Below, one piece after another: positions 17,698-24,905 of a stretch of 64,000 nucleotides of DNA. A program made the position numbers and the translations under genes. Positions within the stretch are counted from its first letter, which is position 1. Every line of letters starts with the position of its first letter. The stretch covers positions 6,990,501 through 7,054,500 of the forward strand of contig NZ_CP092417.1 in NCBI RefSeq assembly GCF_023716865.1, written 5' to 3'. The notes under the pieces are model-generated. The model did no database searches, was not told the DNA's origin, and saw nothing but the letters and a program-made list of their open reading frames with translations. The stretch is from Endozoicomonas sp. SCSIO W0465. GTDB lineage: Bacteria; Pseudomonadota; Gammaproteobacteria; Pseudomonadales; Endozoicomonadaceae.

Positions 17698-18451
17698 GAG
17701 AAAATCCTTATTTCGTCGTCTTTTTACCAGCTCAGGGCCTTTTACCAGCTCAGGGCCTTTTACCAGCTCAGGGCCTTTTATCAGCTCAAGGCCTTTTATC
17801 AGCTCAAGGCCTTTTATCAGCTCAAGGCCTTTTATCAGCTCAAGGCTGTTAACTGCTGTCTTAATGACCCTTCCAGCCATCAATCTATCAGCTTCAGAAA
17901 AAACACTACTAATGTATGGTGACAGCCTCAGCGCTGCCTACGGTCTTACGGATATCGATCGGGGCTGGGTGCAATTACTTCAGGAAAAAATCGACAGTCA
18001 TCAGTACCCCTGGAAAATTACCAATGTCAGCATCAGTGGCGAAACCACCGCCGGAGGCCTGAGCCGATTCCGATCAACGCTGGCACAAACCAACCCGGAC
18101 CTGGTGTTACTGGAACTGGGTGGCAACGATGGTCTTCAGGGAAAGCCGTTGAAAACCATCAAATCCAACCTTGATCAGATGATTGCACTGACCCGGGAAT
18201 ACCATTCTGACATTATTCTCTTTGAAATGAAGATCCCACCCAACTATGGGCCGGTCTATACCCAACGTTTTACAGAAACTTTTCATGAGCTGGGCAAGAA
18301 GTGGGATGTTCCTGTCATCCCCTTCTTCCTGGAGGGCGTTGCTGGTAATGATGCACTGAATCAACCTGACGGGATTCACCCAACGGAAGCAGCCCAACCA
18401 ATGATGTTAAAGAATGTATGGCCAGAGCTGTCCCCACTTTTAGCGCAATAG
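17696..18451 (+). CDS. tesA: TesA, GDSL-type arylesterase/acyl-CoA thioesterase I with repeat-expanded signal region
   Basis: 251 aa from the ATG at 17696, with GGAGAG 10 bases upstream. The SGNH catalytic residues are seen: Ser77 in LLMYGDSLSAAYG, the Gly/Asn block LELGGNDGLQG, and Asp-x-x-His in DGIHPTEAAQP. It is a periplasmic lipase-like enzyme of the TesA/EstA group. The basic start MRKSLFRRLF and hydrophobic core LLTAVLMTLPAINLSA form a signal peptide, but seven 18-bp repeats put 42 residues of S/T-S-G/R-P-F between them. Without the repeats the length would be about 209 aa, the usual size. Export may be altered. Divergent ybbA/ybbP is the conserved neighbourhood. Confidence 0.9.
   Translation: MRKSLFRRLFTSSGPFTSSGPFTSSGPFISSRPFISSRPFISSRPFISSRLLTAVLMTLPAINLSASEKTLLMYGDSLSAAYGLTDIDRGWVQLLQEKIDSHQYPWKITNVSISGETTAGGLSRFRSTLAQTNPDLVLLELGGNDGLQGKPLKTIKSNLDQMIALTREYHSDIILFEMKIPPNYGPVYTQRFTETFHELGKKWDVPVIPFFLEGVAGNDALNQPDGIHPTEAAQPMMLKNVWPELSPLLAQ
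17722..17847. repeat. 18-bp tandem repeat, seven copies, within tesA 5' end
   Basis: Three units of TTTTACCAGCTCAGGGCC (17722-17775) are followed by four of TTTTATCAGCTCAAGGCC (17776-17847; the last base is changed). The two unit types differ at two positions and are blocked, which suggests two expansion steps. 18 is a multiple of three, so the frame is kept for tesA; the opposite frame also stays open. The array lies just upstream of the ybbA start. Confidence 0.97.
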
Positions 18452-18470
18452 TATGTAGCGCAATAGTATG
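18441..18470 (+). repeat. 15-bp direct repeat over the tesA stop codon
   Basis: TAGCGCAATAGTATG occurs twice without a gap (18441-18455, 18456-18470). The tesA stop TAG is in the first copy, so the duplication does not change the protein. Confidence 0.95.
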
Positions 18471-18552
18471 GCAAAGAGCGCTTCAGACGATGCCAGATTA
18501 GATTCTTGTATATTCACATCTGAAAGATTGGCGATAACATCAATTTCTGAGA

Positions 18553-18585
18553 TTCCGGTTAAAAAATAACCGGAACCTTTTTTTT
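18553..18585 (+). terminator. Rho-independent terminator after tesA
   Basis: A perfect 9-bp stem, TTCCGGTTA (18553-18561) with TAACCGGAA (18567-18575), has a 5-base loop and is followed by CC and eight T. It separates tesA from the 410-aa gene. Confidence 0.9.
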
Positions 18586-18665
18586 GACAAATTGTCAGAA
18601 TTTAGATGGCAAAGCATCGCTTTTCAAACACAAATAAATTTAACAGTAATTTTATGAGGTAAATT

Positions 18666-19898
18666 ATGGATAATTTATTATCTGGAGTGAATACTTTTCA
18701 ACCATCTTTTTGCCCCCAACATGAACAATCTGCTGGCTGTGATGAATTTGAATCTGAGTTCTCCAAGGCTCTCCAAAGTCAGAGTTTGGTTGGCCGGCAA
18801 GCTTCTGAAAAGTCAATTCAAGAGCGTTCTGCAACTCGTGTGCAAGATAGTGCAATGCTTCATGATTCAGGCGCCTCTCCCATGGAGATTACAGAAACGC
18901 TTCCTGCAGAAATACCCTACAAGGATGAGTGTTCAAAAAATACCATTGTATTTCCTGTGACCAAACAACAGTTATCAGTTCATAAAAACTCAACCGGTAA
19001 AACACCACCTGCACAAGTTCAAGTCAATGGGCATCCTGTTACCTTCTATGTGCAGTGGTCAACATGTAGCTCCGGAAGCTCTGATGTGTTTCTTGTCGCT
19101 AAAGGCCCTGACTGGGTATCAGCCAATAGAGAACCGGTGCCATCACCAGAAATTCAGAAAGAAATACAAGACTCAATAAATAAGAAGCAGTTGGAGTTGG
19201 CTGAGTTGCAAACACTGACTGAACAGTTTTTTGCGAAAACCGCCCATCTGAAGCAAACAGAGGACTTGGAATTATTACGTCGTTATATAGGGGATATGGA
19301 TGGGGTATTTAGAAAGTTCCTACCGGAAGATGCCGGATCTACAACTGATGCGACCAACTACCTATACCGACATGGTAGTAAGCAGGTTTACATGCTCGAA
19401 TTATGCGATAAAGAAGGGGGTATCTATAGCATCCCTGAAGAGGAAATTTGCCCAGTCGACATTCAAATAACTTCTTCAGACACCTCAGATCAGGACAAAA
19501 ATCCGTGGCAGCAATGCACAACCTGGAGTTTAGCGTTGACAGATACCGATGGAAAACTCCTGGCAGAACATCCTTATATTACGTTTCAGGATAAAGCTGA
19601 TACCTTTTTATTGGATGGTCACGCAATGGACGGCTGGAGATTCGATGAGTTTAAAGAGCATATTGAAACCAGGAACTTGCTCAAGTTCGATTCTGACAGT
19701 ATTGATGATGTTTTTACTACATTTAACTCCTGCAAAAAGCACAGAGATGAACTCATTCAGGCAGATCCAATAACATTTACAAGACTCTTTAAGCAACACG
19801 AACTGAAAAAGCTGTTTCGGGAAGCTATAAAAACAGCTGTTGAAGATGCCAATTGTCCTGAGCAACTCCAGTTCAGAGTTTCTTTAAACCATCGGTAG
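18666..19898 (+). CDS. Hypothetical 410-aa protein, candidate secreted effector
   Basis: I do not recognise a family. The ATG has GAGG seven bases upstream. Residues 1-70 are polar and low-complexity (MDNLLSGVNTFQPSF...), as in the 211-aa unknown at 3887. Around 160-215 a charged helical stretch looks like a coiled coil (EIQKEIQDSINKKQLELAE onward). The C-terminal half is mixed alpha/beta with acidic patches (WRFDEFKEHIETRNLLKFDSDSIDDVF). It has no signal peptide or membrane helix. It sits alone between the tesA terminator and a MITE, with no operon partner, and low GC by eye compared with its core neighbours. The context suggests an accessory protein; any role in host contact is a guess. Confidence 0.75.
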   Translation: MDNLLSGVNTFQPSFCPQHEQSAGCDEFESEFSKALQSQSLVGRQASEKSIQERSATRVQDSAMLHDSGASPMEITETLPAEIPYKDECSKNTIVFPVTKQQLSVHKNSTGKTPPAQVQVNGHPVTFYVQWSTCSSGSSDVFLVAKGPDWVSANREPVPSPEIQKEIQDSINKKQLELAELQTLTEQFFAKTAHLKQTEDLELLRRYIGDMDGVFRKFLPEDAGSTTDATNYLYRHGSKQVYMLELCDKEGGIYSIPEEEICPVDIQITSSDTSDQDKNPWQQCTTWSLALTDTDGKLLAEHPYITFQDKADTFLLDGHAMDGWRFDEFKEHIETRNLLKFDSDSIDDVFTTFNSCKKHRDELIQADPITFTRLFKQHELKKLFREAIKTAVEDANCPEQLQFRVSLNHR

Positions 19899-19965
19899 AT
19901 GGCTACTCATGATTATAATTAGAGAAAATATTCATCAGCCATTTTACTAAATGGCTGTGGGTTGG

Positions 19966-20133
19966 CCAGGAGCCTGTCGGACTTAAGGCTGTCCTACTGT
20001 GGTTGCTATGAATTGGTCTAAAAATTTCTGCTTCTTCGTCAAATAGCCCTGCTATTCTCCTCAGAATCAGAATTTTTTATCCTCAATTTCTCGCAATCCT
20101 CGCTACGGACGCTTAAGTACGACAGGCTCCTGG
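19966..20133. repeat. 168-bp MITE-like element with 22-bp terminal inverted repeats
   Basis: The left arm 19966-19987 (starts CCAGGAGCCTGTCG) and the right arm 20112-20133 are inverted copies with one mismatch in 22. The interior is AT-rich and has no ORF. The size and paired ends are typical of a non-autonomous transposable element. No clear target duplication could be read at the edges. Confidence 0.8.
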
Positions 20134-20168
20134 TTTGTACTTCGAGTAATACTATAAACTCGCATTCT

Positions 20169-21242
20169 TTATAATGCTTTGATGTATCTCCTGATACTTC
20201 CATTATTGACAAGATCAATAAAATTATCCCCCAACCGTTTACTCTCATCCACAACCCGTTTCCAGTAACGAATGCGTTCATCATAAGTAAATCGGGCAAA
20301 GTCATTGCGATCGGGTATTTTTTGATAAGGAAGCCGGTCAACAAATGCCTGTGAAGGAGAAATCAGCACCATATTATCGGTATTCTGTGGCAACGGCCTG
20401 CGATGCTTTAAAGCCTTATCAAACCATCCGGGAATCATCCTTGGATAAAAGTGTGGATAAAGCACCAGGCCATCGCCTTGATGAAAACGCATATCGAAGT
20501 GGTAATCGGTAATTCCACCATCCCGATAGCAGCCTGCAGGAGCACCAGAGATATGCTTCACACCCTGCATCACCGCAGGAATGGAGCCAGAGGCCAGGAT
20601 GGCATCGACCAGATTGGTTTCCGTCAGTCTCACACGCTCCGTTGGCAGATCGCTGGCGTGATAAAACGCAGGCTTATCTGAAGTACCATAGGCAGGATGG
20701 TAGAAAAGCGTGCGGGTAAAAAATGACGACAAATGTTTTCTATTAATCAAATTACCGGTAGCAGCAAGCCCCAGACCTGCCATTTGCAGCAATTTGTGCT
20801 CAGAAGCCGTCAGTCCATGGCTTCTCACGGCAATCAGATTGAAACGAAAAACGGGATTATTAAGAATCTGTCCTACGCTTTCAGGCAAAACAATATTCTC
20901 TACCAATTCTCTGGCTTTGCGACTTATTTCTGCAGGATCTGGCTTTTCGGAATAATGGGTATGAAGATAACCCTGTTCAAAACGCTCATGGGCAGCCAGC
21001 GGATCATCCTGAGCGTAACAGCTGAAGCGCCAGCTGCCGGCAGACGTTCCAATAAGATCGAGAGGTGAGGTTCTATTGCGGAAGTATTCACCCAACAAGG
21101 CTTTATCCAGCCCACTGAGCACAAACCACTTTGGTCCTCCGGAAGCACCCACCATCACTTTGACACTCTCATGGGGCAGGCCATTGGCGCGAATATAATC
21201 CAACGCCTGTGCTCCGGCCTGAATGTCAATCAGACTGCCCAT
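20169..21242 (-). CDS. Patatin-like phospholipase
   Basis: 357 aa. The oxyanion glycine loop (VGASGGPKW, residues 31-39), the nucleophile elbow GTSAG (Ser67) and the DGG motif with the second catalytic residue (RDGGITD, Asp241) are all present and in order. The family hydrolyses acyl esters of phospholipids by a Ser-Asp dyad. No signal peptide is seen, so it is cytoplasmic or exported by a non-Sec route such as type III. The C-terminal part (residues 250-357) has no motif I know. It lies 33 bp downstream of puuE on the same strand and could be co-transcribed with it, though a purine link is not expected. Confidence 0.88.
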   Translation of the reverse strand: MGSLIDIQAGAQALDYIRANGLPHESVKVMVGASGGPKWFVLSGLDKALLGEYFRNRTSPLDLIGTSAGSWRFSCYAQDDPLAAHERFEQGYLHTHYSEKPDPAEISRKARELVENIVLPESVGQILNNPVFRFNLIAVRSHGLTASEHKLLQMAGLGLAATGNLINRKHLSSFFTRTLFYHPAYGTSDKPAFYHASDLPTERVRLTETNLVDAILASGSIPAVMQGVKHISGAPAGCYRDGGITDYHFDMRFHQGDGLVLYPHFYPRMIPGWFDKALKHRRPLPQNTDNMVLISPSQAFVDRLPYQKIPDRNDFARFTYDERIRYWKRVVDESKRLGDNFIDLVNNGSIRRYIKAL

Positions 21243-21274
21243 ACATCTCTTCCCCCGGAAATTTCCAACCAGTT

Positions 21275-22204
21275 TTACTTATAAGGATGACGAGTATGCC
21301 AATGTTGAGCAATCTGTTCACGCGTGCATAGCCATACCCGGTCTTTGGATTGTACATAGTCCAGAAAACGAGACAGGGCTGCGGCTCTTCCGGGCCGACC
21401 AACCAAACGACAATGAAGGCCTACTGACATCATTTTGGGAGCGGTAGCGCCCTCATCATAAAGTACATCGAAAGCGTCCTTCAGGTAACTGAAAAACTGA
21501 TCACCACTGTTAAAACCCTGGGCGGTGGCAAAACGCATATCGTTACAGTCCAGTGTATAGGGTACCACCAACTGGGGCTTACCAAAGCGAGTATCCCAGT
21601 AGGGAAGGTCATCGGCATAACTATCGGCGTGATATAAAAACCCCCCCTCTTCTACCACCAGTTGCCCGGTATTTGGACTGCAACGTCCGGTATACCAACC
21701 GGTTGGACGATTACCGGTCACCTCAGTATGAATGCGGATCGCTTCCTCCATATGACGGCGTTCCTCATCAACGTCCATAAACTGATAGTCAATCCAGCGA
21801 TAGCCATGACTGGCAATCTCCCAGTCAGCATCGATCATGGCTCTAACCGCTTCCGGGTTGCGAGCCATGGCCATAGCCACACCATAGACAGTGACCGGTA
21901 TATTGCGCTGTGTGAAAAGCCGGTAAAGCCGCCAGAATCCCGCTCTTGAGCCGTATTCATAAATGGACTCCATACTGATGTGACGCATACCCTTATGAGC
22001 AGGAGCACCAATAATTTCTGAAAGAAATGCCTCTGATGCTTCATCACCATGAAGAATACAGTTCTCCCCGCCTTCTTCGTAATTGATAACAAATTGAACA
22101 GCAATTCTGCTATTACCTGGCCACTTCGGATCAGGAGGGGTTTTGCCATAACCAACCAGATCTCTTGGGTAGTCACTCGCCTTGAACAGCGGGTCGATCG
22201 TCAT
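21275..22204 (-). CDS. puuE: PuuE, metal-independent allantoinase (polysaccharide-deacetylase fold)
   Basis: 309 aa from the ATG at 22204, which has GGAG seven bases upstream; the ORF runs 30 codons further without family match. Typical PuuE segments are DYPRDLVGYGKTPPDPKWPG, FVINYEEGGENCILHGD, EIASHGYRWIDYQ and GWYTGRCSPNTG. It opens the allantoin ring to allantoate, in the cytoplasm. It is divergent from the allantoicase gene, which acts on its product, across a 180-bp region that carries a palindrome at 22267-22282. This arrangement with uraD, uraH and allA confirms the pathway role. Confidence 0.95.
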   Translation of the reverse strand: MTIDPLFKASDYPRDLVGYGKTPPDPKWPGNSRIAVQFVINYEEGGENCILHGDEASEAFLSEIIGAPAHKGMRHISMESIYEYGSRAGFWRLYRLFTQRNIPVTVYGVAMAMARNPEAVRAMIDADWEIASHGYRWIDYQFMDVDEERRHMEEAIRIHTEVTGNRPTGWYTGRCSPNTGQLVVEEGGFLYHADSYADDLPYWDTRFGKPQLVVPYTLDCNDMRFATAQGFNSGDQFFSYLKDAFDVLYDEGATAPKMMSVGLHCRLVGRPGRAAALSRFLDYVQSKDRVWLCTREQIAQHWHTRHPYK

Positions 22205-22266
22205 TGGGCTCTCCATTTTTTTATTGCCTGCCTGATGGTTTCTATGGCATAAATGCTGAAAAAAAA

Positions 22267-22282
22267 TTGACCAATTAGTCAA
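22267..22282. promoter_or_regulatory. Candidate operator in the puuE/alc divergent promoter
   Basis: TTGACCAATTAGTCAA is an inverted repeat (TTGAC-N6-GTCAA, 14 of 16 positions symmetric) between the divergent puuE and alc genes. Such sites are typical of TetR/GntR-class repressors, and its position could let one protein control both directions. No regulator gene is in the cluster. Confidence 0.5.
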
Positions 22283-22383
22283 ATAACAAAACATAGTCTA
22301 TCAGGATAAAGCGGTATAAGGCTCATCGATGTTTGCCGCTATCCATACGTCGTAAAAATAATAACATCAGGTCTGACATTTTT

Positions 22384-23466
22384 ATGAATAACACTTCTTC
22401 TGATGATCTCGCAGCACAGTGGCAGCAAACACGAATCGATCTGGCAGCCCGTGCGCTGGGCGGTGATATTCTCGACTGCAGCGATGATTTCTTTGCTGAA
22501 AAAGATAACCTGCTACTGGTCGAGGACCCGATATTTCTTCCTGAAAAGTATACGGCCTACGGCAAATGGATGGATGGCTGGGAGTCGCGCCGACGTCGGG
22601 ATGCACCGGGTTATGAAGGCTGTGACTGGGTCACTGTGCGCCTGGCTTCTGTGGGCGAAATCGAAGCGCTGGAGATTGATACACGTCACTTCAAGGGTAA
22701 TGCCCCCGGTGCTGTGCAGCTTGACTACCTGCTTGATGATGCTGATCCTGACGACCAAAGCAACTGGCTACCTCTTACGGATCGGGTAGACGTCAAGCCT
22801 GATTTCAGAAACCTGGTTCATCTTGATCAACCGGTAAAGGCAAGCCATATCCGACTGCGAATCTATCCGGATGGCGGCGTTGCCCGTCTGCGGGTCTATG
22901 GCAAGATTCATCTTGATCAGCGCTATCGCTTACCTGGTGAACCTCTGGATCTGGCGGCACTGATGAACGGTGGCCGCTCTGTAGCTTGCAGCGACTCATT
23001 CTTCAGTCCTATGCAAAACCTGTTACTGCCCGGGCGCGGCGCTGATATGCATAACGGCTGGGAAACCAAACGCCGACGCCAGGGTGGCAATGACTGGATG
23101 ATGGTAAAGCTGGCAATGCCCGGAACCATTCATCGAGTAGAAGTAGATACCTTAAACTTCAAAGGTAACTACCCGGACCGTTGCAGCCTGGAGGCCTGTA
23201 CCTTCAATGGGGATAACCCTGAAGATGCGGCTGATCATGTTCAGTGGCATACCATTCTTCCTGAGCAAAAACTGCATGCCCATCGCAACCACTCTTTCTT
23301 GAGTGAGTTGCAGAATACTGAGCAACAATACACCCATGTACGTCTGAATATCTTCCCTGATGGGGGTGTATCAAGGCTTCGCATTCTTGGCTATGAGAGT
23401 GGTTATGAGAGTCGCTATGAGAGTCGCTATGAGAGCGGCTATGAGAGCAGCTTGAAAGGAGCATGA
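22384..23466 (+). CDS. alc: Allantoicase
   Basis: 360 aa from the ATG at 22384 (the ORF is open 17 codons upstream). It hydrolyses allantoate to ureidoglycolate and urea. The two homologous half-domains of the family are obvious: KWMDGWESRRRRDAPGYEGCDWVTVRLA / EIDTRHFKGNAPG / RIYPDGGVARLRVYG, then NGWETKRRRQGGNDWMMVKLA / EVDTLNFKGNYPD / NIFPDGGVSRLRILG. The last 20 or so residues are repeats of Y-E-S-G/R from a 12-bp tandem repeat and look like a non-functional tail. It starts the plus-strand purine operon; uraD follows after 3 bp. Confidence 0.95.
   Translation: MNNTSSDDLAAQWQQTRIDLAARALGGDILDCSDDFFAEKDNLLLVEDPIFLPEKYTAYGKWMDGWESRRRRDAPGYEGCDWVTVRLASVGEIEALEIDTRHFKGNAPGAVQLDYLLDDADPDDQSNWLPLTDRVDVKPDFRNLVHLDQPVKASHIRLRIYPDGGVARLRVYGKIHLDQRYRLPGEPLDLAALMNGGRSVACSDSFFSPMQNLLLPGRGADMHNGWETKRRRQGGNDWMMVKLAMPGTIHRVEVDTLNFKGNYPDRCSLEACTFNGDNPEDAADHVQWHTILPEQKLHAHRNHSFLSELQNTEQQYTHVRLNIFPDGGVSRLRILGYESGYESRYESRYESGYESSLKGA
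23392..23451 (+). repeat. 12-bp tandem repeat, five copies, at the allantoicase C-terminus
   Basis: Units of TATGAGAGTCGC and close variants run from 23392 to 23451 and encode Tyr-Glu-Ser-Gly/Arg/Ser. They lie after the last family-conserved residues, so they lengthen the C-terminus only. Confidence 0.95.
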
Positions 23467-23469
23467 TTC

Positions 23470-23988
23470 ATGACACTTGATGAATTGAACCACCTGGATA
23501 TTGACAGCGCCAGAGATTTTTTCCGCCAATGCTGTACCAGTGACCTGTGGTTGGAATCCATGGCAAATAACCGACCATACTCCAATCAGGATGAACTGTT
23601 ATCCACAGCGGACAAAAGCTGGTCGGTCTGCAAAGAAAACGACTACCTACAGGCTTTTGAGGGCCATTCGAAAATTGGAGACGTAAGCAGTCTGAAGGCA
23701 AAATATGCCAACACCAGCGATATGGCGGGTCATGAGCAATCAGGTGCATCGACTGCCAGTGACGAAACACTCAAGGCACTGGCAGAGGGTAACACCGTTT
23801 ACCAAACACGCTTTGGCTATATATTCATTGTCTGTGCCACCGGGAAGTCAGCCGATGAGATGCTATCACTGCTAAATGACCGGCTAGATAATCACCCGGA
23901 AAATGAGCTGGAGATTGCCGCAGCCGAGCAACATAAGATTACCCGACTGCGCCTGAACAAATTGATTGAATGGAGGCAAATGGCATGA
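23470..23988 (+). CDS. uraD: UraD, OHCU decarboxylase
   Basis: 172 aa. It decarboxylates 2-oxo-4-hydroxy-4-carboxy-5-ureidoimidazoline to S-allantoin, the last step of urate breakdown to allantoin. Family motifs are the HPE-like segment EGHSKIGDVSSL (catalytic His in FEGHSKIGD), SDETLKALAEGNTVYQTRFGYIFIVCATGKSADEML, and the C-terminal HKITRLRLNKLI. GGAG lies about 8 bases before the ATG. The stop overlaps the start of uraH (ATGA). Confidence 0.95.
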   Translation: MTLDELNHLDIDSARDFFRQCCTSDLWLESMANNRPYSNQDELLSTADKSWSVCKENDYLQAFEGHSKIGDVSSLKAKYANTSDMAGHEQSGASTASDETLKALAEGNTVYQTRFGYIFIVCATGKSADEMLSLLNDRLDNHPENELEIAAAEQHKITRLRLNKLIEWRQMA

Positions 23989-24323
23989 CCGGCATCAGTA
24001 CCCATATTTTGGATACCGGTAGCGGGCTGCCCGCTGAAGGGGTTCCTGTATCATTATCCCGGCAGGAAGGTGATTGCTGGACGCCTGTTAGTAGCGGTGT
24101 CACCAATCATGATGGTCGCATTCAGAACCTGGCGGTTGATGGCCTGAACTTGCCCAAAGGGGTCTATCAACTGCATTTCGCCATTAAGGATTATTTCCAC
24201 AAGCATGAAGTCCAGTGCTTTTATCCGGAAGTTGTGGTGACTTTTCAAGTCAGTGATGACCGTCACCATCATGTGCCACTGCTATTGTCGCCCTACGGTT
24301 ACTCTACTTACCGGGGAAGTTAA
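23985..24323 (+). CDS. uraH: UraH, 5-hydroxyisourate hydrolase (transthyretin-like)
   Basis: 112 aa from the ATG at 23985, which has GGAGG eight bases upstream and forms an ATGA overlap with uraD. The family ends are conserved: STHILDTGSGLPAEGVPVSL at the start, VTNHDGRI in the middle, and the C-terminal YRGS tetrapeptide that marks HIU hydrolases against true transthyretin. HHHVPLLLSPYGYSTYRGS carries the active-site His. It converts 5-hydroxyisourate to OHCU, feeding UraD. Confidence 0.96.
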   Translation: MTGISTHILDTGSGLPAEGVPVSLSRQEGDCWTPVSSGVTNHDGRIQNLAVDGLNLPKGVYQLHFAIKDYFHKHEVQCFYPEVVVTFQVSDDRHHHVPLLLSPYGYSTYRGS

Positions 24324-24380
24324 CACAAGCCATCACGAGCCGCTGATTAGCCCCATGTAATAAGAAAGAGAAGAAGGCAC

Positions 24381-24905
24381 ATGGATGAAAAAATGCCAGC
24401 CAAAACGCTGAAGGTGGAAGTACTGACCCGTGAGGCCTTTGAGCCTTTTGGCGACGTACTTGAAACCCGGGATACACCCGTCGTGATTAATCAGGGGCGC
24501 TGTCATAAATACAGCGACCTGACATCAGTAACCACTGATGATCAGGGTCACACGACAATGCATATTTATAAAACAGCCCCGATTAATCACTCATATCAAC
24601 TGGACCTGCTTGAGCGACACCCACTGGGTAGCCAGACATTTATGCCCCTGGCAGGCCAGCGTTTTCTGGTGGTAGTTGCCTCTGGCGCCAGTGACAGCAC
24701 AACACCAGACCTGGCATCCATTCGCTGCTTTTTGAGCAATGGAAAACAGGGAATCACCTACCACCCCGGTGTCTGGCACCATCCTCTGCTTTCCGTTGAT
24801 GATGGAGAAGAGTACCTGGTCATTGACCGCAAGGGGCCAGGTAACAATTGTGACGAAGTCCCGATGCCTGCTGCACAGCGATATAAGGTGGAGGTGCCAC
24901 GATGA
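24381..24905 (+). CDS. allA: Ureidoglycolate lyase AllA
   Basis: 174 aa. It releases glyoxylate and urea from ureidoglycolate, the product of allantoicase. Recognised by FEPFGDVLE near the N-terminus, INQGRCHKYSDL, ERHPLGSQTFMPLAGQRFLVVVA, and GITYHPGVWHHPLLSVDD with the conserved His pair. AAGG lies a few bases before the ATG. The stop overlaps the guaD start as ATGA, so the two are translated together. Confidence 0.95.
   Translation: MDEKMPAKTLKVEVLTREAFEPFGDVLETRDTPVVINQGRCHKYSDLTSVTTDDQGHTTMHIYKTAPINHSYQLDLLERHPLGSQTFMPLAGQRFLVVVASGASDSTTPDLASIRCFLSNGKQGITYHPGVWHHPLLSVDDGEEYLVIDRKGPGNNCDEVPMPAAQRYKVEVPR

Noticed and set aside
17722..17847. CRISPR array
   Set aside because: Units are directly adjacent 18-mers without spacers, in a coding region; no cas genes.
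17698..17883. N-terminal extension of ybbA with repeated LELIKG/PELVKG
   Set aside because: The repeat is open on both strands because the unit is 18 bp. The ATG at 17697 has a ribosome site and matches family length; the repeat belongs to the tesA signal region.
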